The translations under genes and the position numbers were made by a program. From SFHK01 sp045538305 (GTDB taxonomy: Bacteria > Bacillota > Clostridia > Christensenellales > Aristaeellaceae), in contig JAZSRC010000054.1 of assembly GCA_045538305.1 (NCBI GenBank), positions 1 through 64,000 of the forward strand: a DNA stretch of 64,000 nt. The letters run 5' to 3'. The notes beneath the pieces are model-generated. The model made no database searches. It had not been told where the DNA came from and worked only from the letters and a program-made list of their open reading frames with translations. This document shows positions 7,318 through 14,379 of this stretch, one piece after another (the first letter of the stretch is position 1; every line of letters starts with the position of its first letter).

Positions 7318-7881
7318 TCACAGTTTGTATTCCTCGCGCAGTATGGAATAGACATTCACATCCACATATCTGCCCTTATTGTACAGCCTTCCACGAAGCG
7401 TTCCTTCTTTTTTCATGCCGCACTTTTCCATGACTTTGCCGGAGGCCCCGTTTTCCGTTTCGTGCTGGGCTTCCACGCGATGCAGGTGCAGATTTCTGAA
7501 GCTGTAATCGATTACGGCCTTCAAAGCTTCCGTCATGTACCCTTTATTCCAGTGCTGGCGGGAAAGCGAATAGCCCACTTCGCAGGAATTGTTCTCACGC
7601 TGATACCACATATACCCGATGGTACCGATGATCTTCCCGGAGGCTTTTTCCTGTATGCCCCAGCTGGAGGGCTCGCCGCCGCGGTATTTGCGCATCATAT
7701 AGCGAATGGTGCCGCGCGATTCGCTGAGCGACGTATGCGCATCCCAAAGCACATGCTTGGCTACCTGCGGATCGCGGCTGTATTCAAAAATATCGTGCGC
7801 GTCCTTCATCTCCAGCTTTCTGAGCACCAGCCGTTTGGTTTCTATCACCGGCATCGTATCAAACAAACAATCGTCAAACAT
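7318..7881 (-). CDS. GNAT-family acetyltransferase (RimJ/RimL type)
   Basis: 187 residues; acetyl-CoA dependent N-acetyltransferase of the RimJ/RimL branch that modifies protein N-termini or small amines. Typical elements are ETKRLVLRKLEMKDA at the N-terminus, the acetyl-CoA loop region SRQHWNKGYMTEALKAVIDY near 105-125, and the late motif EAQHETENGASGKVMEKCGMKKEG. Its start codon shares one base with the stop of the oxidoreductase gene (position 7881), so it is translated in the same operon. The substrate cannot be told from sequence. Confidence 0.85.
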   Translation of the reverse strand: MFDDCLFDTMPVIETKRLVLRKLEMKDAHDIFEYSRDPQVAKHVLWDAHTSLSESRGTIRYMMRKYRGGEPSSWGIQEKASGKIIGTIGYMWYQRENNSCEVGYSLSRQHWNKGYMTEALKAVIDYSFRNLHLHRVEAQHETENGASGKVMEKCGMKKEGTLRGRLYNKGRYVDVNVYSILREEYKL

Positions 7882-8918
7882 CAGATTTCGACTTCCTTGC
7901 CAAGGCGTGCAGAATCGTAAATGCCCTGAAGTATTCTTTGCATGGTTACCGCCTGATCAAGATCGCTGATCGGCTTTTTGCCATTTCTGAGGCAGTCAAG
8001 GAAATGCTCAATCTCGGCAGAGAAGATATCTTTGCTTTCCGTCGTGGGCTGGTTGTCGGTCAGATAGCCCATTTCCTCGCCGTATATCGTCAAGGGATCC
8101 AGCCTTGCGCCGGCCTTGCTGCCGCAAATCTGCGTATAGCTTTCGCCCGGCGCATTCAGCGCCCAACTGACCTCAAACATCATGCAGGCGCCGTTTTCAA
8201 AGTGTACAACGCCTGCCGCGCTGTCCTCGGTATCAAAGGCGGTTACATCGCTGTCCAGCGCAACCCAACGGTCTACGCCGCGGGTTTTGAAATCGCCGAT
8301 GGCATATGAGGTGGACGCGCTGACGCGAACCGGCTTCGGATTGCCCATCAAGAACCAGGTGCGGTCAATGCAGTGAACGCCGATATCGATAACGGGGCCG
8401 CCGCCAGATTTCGTGGTATCGGTAAACCAGCCGACCGGCGTGCCGCGGCGACGGATATAAGCGGTTTTCGCATAATATATATCGCCCAGCTTGCCTGCAT
8501 CCACCATTTCACGCAGCAGCTGCGCTTCAGCGGAATAGCGGGTGGGCACTGCCAGCATGAAAAGTACGCCGGCCTTTTCCACTTCCTTTTTCATTTCAAG
8601 CGCATGCTCAAGGTTCAGCGCCATCGGCTTTTCACACAGAATGTGCTTGCCGGCGCGCGCCGCGGCAATTGCGCAGGAGGAGTGAGAACGATTCCATACG
8701 CAGATATCTACGTAGTCGCATTCTGCGTTGGCCAGCATTTCCTCAATAGAGGCAAATGCCTTCGGGATACCGAATTTCTCTGCCGCCTGCTGGGCGCGTT
8801 CCAGATTCAAATCGACGATGGCGGTAATTTCAATATCGTCTCGCTTCTGATAGGCGGGAAGGTGCGCGTTCTGTGCAATGTTACCTGCGCCAACAATGGC
8901 CACTTTGATTTTTTCCAT
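7881..8918 (-). CDS. Gfo/Idh/MocA-family sugar oxidoreductase
   Basis: 345 residues. The N-terminal Rossmann fold begins VAIVGAGNIAQNAHL (residues 6-20) and binds NAD(P); the catalytic EKP motif is at 96-98 (CEKPMALN), and the C-terminal GFO_IDH_MocA domain holds the HxxD-type segment GVHCIDRTWFL near 180. Members oxidise or reduce hydroxyls of sugars, inositols or their derivatives. It follows the GH2-like gene by 14 bases with a GGAGGAAACCGAGTT spacer, and overlaps the GNAT gene by one base. Linked genes suggest a sugar-catabolic operon; substrate unknown. Confidence 0.88.
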   Translation of the reverse strand: MEKIKVAIVGAGNIAQNAHLPAYQKRDDIEITAIVDLNLERAQQAAEKFGIPKAFASIEEMLANAECDYVDICVWNRSHSSCAIAAARAGKHILCEKPMALNLEHALEMKKEVEKAGVLFMLAVPTRYSAEAQLLREMVDAGKLGDIYYAKTAYIRRRGTPVGWFTDTTKSGGGPVIDIGVHCIDRTWFLMGNPKPVRVSASTSYAIGDFKTRGVDRWVALDSDVTAFDTEDSAAGVVHFENGACMMFEVSWALNAPGESYTQICGSKAGARLDPLTIYGEEMGYLTDNQPTTESKDIFSAEIEHFLDCLRNGKKPISDLDQAVTMQRILQGIYDSARLGKEVEI

Positions 8919-8932
8919 AACTCGGTTTCCTC

Positions 8933-10660
8933 CTAATATATGGTATTCAGGCCTTCCGCCCGATTGGGTTTCCCCTTGGGAATCAAAATGCTTTCTCCGG
9001 GAAGCAGTATGCCGAAGTATTCCGCCCCGGGAATGGTTACGCCGACGGCGGCAGTTCGCCCGGCGTTCTCAATGGCGCCGTTCCGGAAAAGAAGCTGTGT
9101 CTTATCAATATCCGAAAGCGCGGAATCATCAAACACCATCAGCGCGTCGGATGATGAAATCACATCACCTTCGCGGAGCACTGCGGTGCGTACAACCAGC
9201 TTTCCATCTTCGGGAATTTCCGCAAGCAGCCTGCCGATGGGCTCCCTGTTTCCTCCAAGCACGGGGAAATTGGCGCTGACCAGCTCGCGTCCGTCAAGCG
9301 AATACGCCCTTGCAGAAACGGTGGCGATACCCATATCTTTATCGGTCAGATAATATACCGGCAGTACGGCGATTTCGTCCCGGGGTTCCTCCGACGGCAT
9401 TTTTACATAGGCATGTTCATTTTTCCATGCATCCGTCAGCGCATAATACGCAGGCCGCGGGCGATCGTCGGCGTCAAACAGCGCGCACGATACGGCTACC
9501 GGCGAAATATCGCGCACATCCTTCAGCAAAAACGCTTCATTCTTCCTTCGGGCCTCCTCCGCATCCGCGCGAAGGGAAACAGCCTGCAGATACCGGCTTA
9601 CATGAAACGCCGCCTCGTGATCATCCCCGGGTTCCTGAATTGCCTTATAGGCATGATCCAGCGCGTCTTTTTTAAGGCCGCTCATTGCAAAAATTGCGCC
9701 GTTTTTAAAAAGCATCGGAAGGCCGCCGGTCATTTCCGTAACCGTTTCCCACCTCTGCGCGCAGGGAAGCGCCGTTCGCACAAAGTCGGTATTCCACGCG
9801 ACCACGAGCCCGCGATCCGCAGCCAGCATGCGACTTCTTTGCGAGCTTTCGCAAAGGGCGCAGTTGCCGCCGGCTTTCTGAATCAGCGCCATGGTAAACA
9901 CATCGCCCGACGCAAATCCGCGAAGCGGGGCAAGCGTTTCAGGGGTAAACAACGGATAAGCAGCTTCGTCCTCCTTCTCATTTTCCGAGAAAATCTCAAC
10001 GAGCATTTCCGCTTTTCTGCCTTTAGACATGCCCGCAAACGGGCGGTGCTCAAAATGGTTCACACCGGGCGATACGGCTTCGAAAACCGTTTCTGTTCTC
10101 GTTTCCTGCGCGGTTTTCAGCGTATATACAAGCGAAACATCGGCAGAGCACAGGGCGTCCAGCCGGACGAGACAGCGTACACTGTCTTCATCATCAATTT
10201 CCGCCATGAAGGACGATATCGATCTGCCTCCAGTGCTTTTGAAAAGCATCTGACCCCAAAATCCCCTCTGGGAGAACAGCACGCTGTGAGGCTCCGGCAT
10301 AAACTCGATTTCCACGCAGTTTTCGCCCTCTTTCAGCGCGCGCGTAACCTCCGCCTCAGCGCGGGAAGAATCGCCGGAAAGTATGCTTATGCCGTTCACA
10401 ATCCAGTTCCAGCGCCCGCAAAGTCCTTCCAAAATCAGGTAAGAACGCGTTCCTTCAAGCGCCGGCAGCATAAACGCAGCCGAATAGCGCCATATCCGCC
10501 TGTACGCCCATTCATTTTTCTGACGGGAAACGAGCAGCGGATCGGTTTGAATTTCCCCCGTTCTTGTAAGCGCGTCCATTACGCGCATCGGCGCGCCCAG
10601 CCGAACGTTTGTAAGAATATCGTCCGTGAGAAACCAATCGCACGGAATTTTTATAAGCAT
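8933..10660 (-). CDS. GH2 / beta-mannosidase-like protein lacking most of the barrel
   Basis: 575 residues. Residues ~40-150 resemble the sugar-binding jelly roll of GH2 beta-mannosidases (WRYSAAFMLPA, GLCGRWNWIVNG, EGENCVEIEF). Near 395-425 the stretch ending RPRPAYYALTDAW matches the segment closing the catalytic TIM barrel in beta-mannosidases (GRPKPAYYAL), and Ig-like strands follow. The part between is short, and I find neither the NE acid/base motif nor a convincing nucleophile. The protein is ~250 residues shorter than active relatives (~820). It is therefore probably non-hydrolytic, perhaps sugar-binding. It sits 21 bases after the Nudix gene and just before the Gfo/Idh gene. Confidence 0.6.
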   Translation of the reverse strand: MLIKIPCDWFLTDDILTNVRLGAPMRVMDALTRTGEIQTDPLLVSRQKNEWAYRRIWRYSAAFMLPALEGTRSYLILEGLCGRWNWIVNGISILSGDSSRAEAEVTRALKEGENCVEIEFMPEPHSVLFSQRGFWGQMLFKSTGGRSISSFMAEIDDEDSVRCLVRLDALCSADVSLVYTLKTAQETRTETVFEAVSPGVNHFEHRPFAGMSKGRKAEMLVEIFSENEKEDEAAYPLFTPETLAPLRGFASGDVFTMALIQKAGGNCALCESSQRSRMLAADRGLVVAWNTDFVRTALPCAQRWETVTEMTGGLPMLFKNGAIFAMSGLKKDALDHAYKAIQEPGDDHEAAFHVSRYLQAVSLRADAEEARRKNEAFLLKDVRDISPVAVSCALFDADDRPRPAYYALTDAWKNEHAYVKMPSEEPRDEIAVLPVYYLTDKDMGIATVSARAYSLDGRELVSANFPVLGGNREPIGRLLAEIPEDGKLVVRTAVLREGDVISSSDALMVFDDSALSDIDKTQLLFRNGAIENAGRTAAVGVTIPGAEYFGILLPGESILIPKGKPNRAEGLNTIY

Positions 10661-10681
10661 ATCAGATAGTTCCTCTTTCCT

Positions 10682-11227
10682 CTATTTCAGGTGCTTTTTC
10701 GCCAGCAGCAGACAGGAAACGGTTTTTGCGTCGGCAATTTTTCCGTCATACACCATTTGCAGCGCTTCGTCAAGCGGCATTTTGACCAGATCGATAAACT
10801 CATCATCATCAAGATCGAGCGAGCCTTTCTCAAGCCCTCTGGCAAGGTACAGCGAAATGACCTCCGAGCAGAAGCCGGGCGTTGTAAGAAGATCGGTCAG
10901 GTGCGTCCAGTGCTCGGCGGTGAATCCGGTTTCCTCCCTGAGCTCACGCTTGGCGGCTTCAAGACGGTCTTCGCCCGCATAGTCAAGCTTTCCGGCGGGG
11001 ACCTCCAGAAGAACGCGCTCAAACGGCGTGCGGAACTGGCGTACAAGGTACACATTGCCCTCGTCGTCCACGGGCGCAATCGCGCTGGCTCCGTTATGAA
11101 TCATAATCTCACGCAGGGAGCTTTCGCCGTTTGGAAGCGTGACCGTCCATTTTTGAACATCCAGGATTTTGCCTTTATAGATTCTTTCCTTCGTACCGAT
11201 AATTTCCATCAAATGCGCATCGTTCAT
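10682..11227 (-). CDS. Nudix hydrolase, ADP-ribose pyrophosphatase type
   Basis: 181 residues from the preferred ATG at 11227 (MNDAHLMEIIG), where GAGGTG lies 7 bases upstream; the frame extends six codons to an ATG at 11245. The Nudix box GKLDYAGEDRLEAAKRELREETG is intact (written here from position ~80), with the preceding EVPAG characteristic of ADP-ribose/ADP-sugar pyrophosphatases such as NudF. It would hydrolyse ADP-ribose to AMP and ribose 5-phosphate. First gene of the minus-strand operon that ends with the GNAT gene, divergent from the Spo0A-like gene. Confidence 0.85.
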   Translation of the reverse strand: MNDAHLMEIIGTKERIYKGKILDVQKWTVTLPNGESSLREIMIHNGASAIAPVDDEGNVYLVRQFRTPFERVLLEVPAGKLDYAGEDRLEAAKRELREETGFTAEHWTHLTDLLTTPGFCSEVISLYLARGLEKGSLDLDDDEFIDLVKMPLDEALQMVYDGKIADAKTVSCLLLAKKHLK

Positions 11228-11335
11228 ATATTGCACCTCATTCATATATCTGTATATTGTTTCGACTGATCATTGAAAAATTCCTGCATACATATAAAAT
11301 AACCATGAAAACACATATCCCTGTATAAATGTTGA

Positions 11336-11364
11336 TTGCCTGTATTGCTTTTTGATGATATAAT
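11336..11364 (+). promoter_or_regulatory. Promoter of the Spo0A-like gene
   Basis: -35 TTGCCT (11336-11341), 17-bp spacer, perfect -10 TATAAT (11359-11364). It is 31 bases before the start codon. Confidence 0.75.
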
Positions 11365-11394
11365 ACAGCTATGATAAAAGGGGGGAGTATTGAA

Positions 11395-12135
11395 ATGGAT
11401 GTGTCCATCGAAAACCGCTTCCCCGAGGATTTCAGATGCCTGATTGCAATGCCGGATCCCGCCGCCAATAAACGCATGGCAAATGCGCTGAATGACATTG
11501 GTATCGCCAATGTATATCAGGCGGACACAATGCAAGGTTTGCTGGCCTGCGTGCGCTCGGAGCTGCCTCATGTCGCAATTATTCACGCGCTTTTGCCGGG
11601 CGCAGACGACAAGACGCTTGCCAAATCTCTCTCCGCTATGGCGCTGTACCGATATCCGGCGATGATCTATGCATACCCCGGCGGTATGCCAATGCCGGAC
11701 GGAAACCATCTATCCACATCGCCTGATGCAAAAACGCTTTCTGACGTTCTCTCGTCCGCATGGCCGCTTCCCGTAAATGCAGAGCTGTTTTCCCGTGCGG
11801 AAGCGCTCATTTCCCATATGGGCATAAACGACTGTCCGGCGCGAAATTACCTTTCCTGTGCGATTGCGCTCTGCGTACAGGACGGCGAACGGCTCCAGAA
11901 CCTGTCAAAGCAGCTGATGACGGAAGTGGCGGACGCATACTGCGTAACGCCAAGGCGCGCAGCAGACGCAATCCGGCGCGCAATCGACAGATTATGGATG
12001 ACGGGCGATATAGACAAGCTGTATGCGTTTTTCGGAAACACCATCGATGACAGGCGGGGCAAGCCGACCATGAGCGCCATGATTGCAACGGCGGCGCAGT
12101 TGATCCGCCTTCGGGAGGATCTCAAAATCCCATGA
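11395..12135 (+). CDS. Spo0A-like regulator with degenerate receiver
   Basis: 246 residues from ATG 11395, which follows GGGGGAG by 8 bases; an upstream in-frame ATG at 11371 lies too close to the -10 box. Residues ~140-240 match the Spo0A C-terminal DNA-binding domain: NYLSCAIALCVQD, then TPRRAADAIRRAIDRLW where Spo0A has TPSRVERAIRHAIE, then GKPTMSAMIATAA for KPTNSEFIAMVA. The N-terminal half keeps receiver-like strands but the phosphoacceptor position reads IIHALLPGADD instead of LDIIMPHLDG, so Asp is replaced by His. It is thus probably not phosphorylated in the usual way. Overlaps the next gene by 4 bases. A paralogue of the master sporulation regulator, not Spo0A itself. Confidence 0.7.
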   Translation: MDVSIENRFPEDFRCLIAMPDPAANKRMANALNDIGIANVYQADTMQGLLACVRSELPHVAIIHALLPGADDKTLAKSLSAMALYRYPAMIYAYPGGMPMPDGNHLSTSPDAKTLSDVLSSAWPLPVNAELFSRAEALISHMGINDCPARNYLSCAIALCVQDGERLQNLSKQLMTEVADAYCVTPRRAADAIRRAIDRLWMTGDIDKLYAFFGNTIDDRRGKPTMSAMIATAAQLIRLREDLKIP

Positions 12136-13127
12136 AATCAGTGTATTTTGTCAGGCACGCGCAGTCGGATTCCTCTGTGATATCCTCCTCCGCCCGCCCC
12201 CTTACCCAAAAGGGTTTAAGCGACCGGGCGTATGTGAACGAATACTTCCGCAACATCAAAATCGACCGCATGTATTCAAGCCCCTACAGAAGAGCTTCTC
12301 AAACCATTCGTCCCCTTGCGGATGAGCGCGGGCTATCCATACAAAGGCTGTCCGGCTTTCGCGAATGGATGGGCGGGAAACCGTTTCAACCGGAAGAATT
12401 CGCATCGCGCATGCGCGAATTGTGGGCGGATTTTTCCCGCCGCACGGGCGGCTGCGAATGCCTCGCGGATGTAAGAAACCGTGCGCTCCGTTCATTAAAC
12501 GAAGTGCTGGGCGAAAGCGAATCGGCCGTAATCGGCGCGCACGGGCTGATGCTTTCGGTGATCATTCACCACTTTTATCCGCTGTTCGGCGTGGAATCGT
12601 TTTTGAACATCCTTAACACCCAGCCGTGGATCGTCAAAATGTACTTCCATAACGGCGCGTGCGCCGGCATGCAGTTTACCGATCCGCTTCTTATGGATAT
12701 GATGAACCCCGGCCCCGTAACCGGTACGCGTACCTATGAGCCGGGAACGCTGAAAGCATACAGGTACGTTGTGATATTTGCAAAGCATAAGGGCAAGTGG
12801 GTGTATTGCCGGGCCAAAAACCGGCCGGGCTTTGAAACCGCCGGCGGACATATTGAAAACGGCGAAACGCCGCTTCAGGCCGCAAAGCGCGAATTGTTTG
12901 AAGAAACCGGCGCGAAGGATTACGATATACGGCTTTTTTTCGACTATGCGGTAGACAGAAAGAACGAATGGGCAAACGGTCAGGTATTTCTGGCGCATAT
13001 TCGCTCGTTTGACGAGCTGCCGGATTACGAAATGGCGGAAATACGGCTAATGGACGAGCTTCCCGAAATCATGCGCTTTCCGGATATCCTTCCGGATCTG
13101 TATGCGCGCGTAACGGAAATGATCTAA
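12132..13127 (+). CDS. Histidine phosphatase - Nudix fusion protein
   Basis: 331 residues with two enzyme domains. Residues 1-~160 are a phosphoglycerate-mutase-like histidine phosphatase: YFVRHAQSD (catalytic RHA), SSPYRRASQTI, and the second histidine in VIGAHGLML. Residues ~205-330 are a Nudix domain with a complete box, GGHIENGETPLQAAKREL then FEETGA. The two activities could act in sequence on a nucleotide-type substrate (pyrophosphate cleavage then dephosphorylation), but this is inference. Start overlaps the Spo0A-like gene (ATGA), implying coupled expression. Confidence 0.85.
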   Translation: MKSVYFVRHAQSDSSVISSSARPLTQKGLSDRAYVNEYFRNIKIDRMYSSPYRRASQTIRPLADERGLSIQRLSGFREWMGGKPFQPEEFASRMRELWADFSRRTGGCECLADVRNRALRSLNEVLGESESAVIGAHGLMLSVIIHHFYPLFGVESFLNILNTQPWIVKMYFHNGACAGMQFTDPLLMDMMNPGPVTGTRTYEPGTLKAYRYVVIFAKHKGKWVYCRAKNRPGFETAGGHIENGETPLQAAKRELFEETGAKDYDIRLFFDYAVDRKNEWANGQVFLAHIRSFDELPDYEMAEIRLMDELPEIMRFPDILPDLYARVTEMI

Positions 13128-13156
13128 TTTTTTATTCGGAGAGGAAGGCCTGAAAT

Positions 13157-14344
13157 ATGGCGGAACAATACGATGTCATCGTCGCGGGCGGCGGCGTTTC
13201 CGGCTGCGCGGCGGCCCTTTCCGCAAGACGCGAGGGCAAGAGCGTACTGCTTATTGAAAAAACGATCACGCTGGGCGGTCTTGCAACGATCGGTCTGATC
13301 AATCTGTTTGTGCCCATGTGCAACGGGCGCGGAAAGCAGATTATCAAGGGCATGTGCGATGAATTTGTACGCTTATCTCAAAAATACGGCTGGGCGCAGG
13401 TTCCGGACGAATGGAAAAACGGCGAGCCCGAAGGCGGCGCGTCCGCGCGCTACATTTGCCGCTATTCGCCCTATCCCTTTGCGCTTTCACTGCTGGAAGC
13501 GCTGACGGACGCGGGCGTCCATATACTTTTTGACAGCATCGTTTCAGACGCATGCGTAGTGGACGGCCAGATTACTTCCGTAACGATTCTCAATAAATCC
13601 GGCAGCGAACGCTGCTGCGCGCGTATGTTTATCGACGCGACGGGCGACGCCGACCTTTGCCATGTATCCGGCGCTCCGACCATACAGGGCGAAAACTACT
13701 TTACCTATGTGGCCTACAAAGCCACGCTGGACAGCTGCCGCCGCGCGGTGGAGGAAAATGACATCAGCCTCCTTACAAGCCATACGTACGGCGGAGACGC
13801 AAATCTATACGGCGGAAATCATCCGGCGGGCATGAAGACATTTTCAGGCGTCAGCGGCGAAGAAGTAAGCGAATTCATTGCGCTGAATCAACTGAAACTG
13901 CTTGAGAACATCAAGGGACAAAATCCAAAAGAAAGGGATATTACGACCCTTCCCGCCATGGCGCAGTTCAGAACCACCCGGCATCTGCTTGGCGAATACA
14001 CGCTGAAAACCGAAGACGTCTTTACGCACAGAGAGGACAGCATTTGCCTGATCAACGATTTTGACAACCGGGACAACCTGTATGAGGTTCCCTTCGGCTG
14101 TCTTGTGAACAGACAAATGAAAAACCTGTTTGCCGCCGGCCGCGCAGCCAGCGCACAGGGATATGCATGGGACGTTCTGCGCGTGATCCCTCCGGCAATA
14201 CTGACCGGACAGGCGGCGGGCATAGCCTCTTCTCACGCAATTGACGAAGGCGCATATGCTTACAATGTATCGGTTCCCGCGCTTCAGGCGGCGCTTATGG
14301 AGAAAAACGTTTTGATTCATTTTACCGAAGAAATGATTCCCTGA
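13157..14344 (+). CDS. FAD-dependent oxidoreductase
   Basis: 395 residues. The dinucleotide motif AGGGVSGCAAA is at residues 9-19, followed by the ADP-binding acidic end LLIEK. The body shows the FAD_oxidored pattern (GGLATIGLINLF, FIDATGDADLCHVSGAP, AGRAASAQGYAWDVLRVIPP near the end). Such proteins are common beside glycosidases in gut bacteria, with unknown substrates. GGAGAGGAAGG precedes the ATG. It stands 29 bases after the fusion gene and 35 before the GH2 gene, probably one transcript. Confidence 0.85.
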   Translation: MAEQYDVIVAGGGVSGCAAALSARREGKSVLLIEKTITLGGLATIGLINLFVPMCNGRGKQIIKGMCDEFVRLSQKYGWAQVPDEWKNGEPEGGASARYICRYSPYPFALSLLEALTDAGVHILFDSIVSDACVVDGQITSVTILNKSGSERCCARMFIDATGDADLCHVSGAPTIQGENYFTYVAYKATLDSCRRAVEENDISLLTSHTYGGDANLYGGNHPAGMKTFSGVSGEEVSEFIALNQLKLLENIKGQNPKERDITTLPAMAQFRTTRHLLGEYTLKTEDVFTHREDSICLINDFDNRDNLYEVPFGCLVNRQMKNLFAAGRAASAQGYAWDVLRVIPPAILTGQAAGIASSHAIDEGAYAYNVSVPALQAALMEKNVLIHFTEEMIP

Positions 14345-14379
14345 TAGATTTTCGGCGACATGCAAAGGAGCTGCTTTTT

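Noticed and set aside
9413..10669. 418-codon plus-strand frame opposite the GH2-like gene
   Set aside because: Arg/His-rich shadow composition; the minus-strand frame has recognisable domains and operon spacing.
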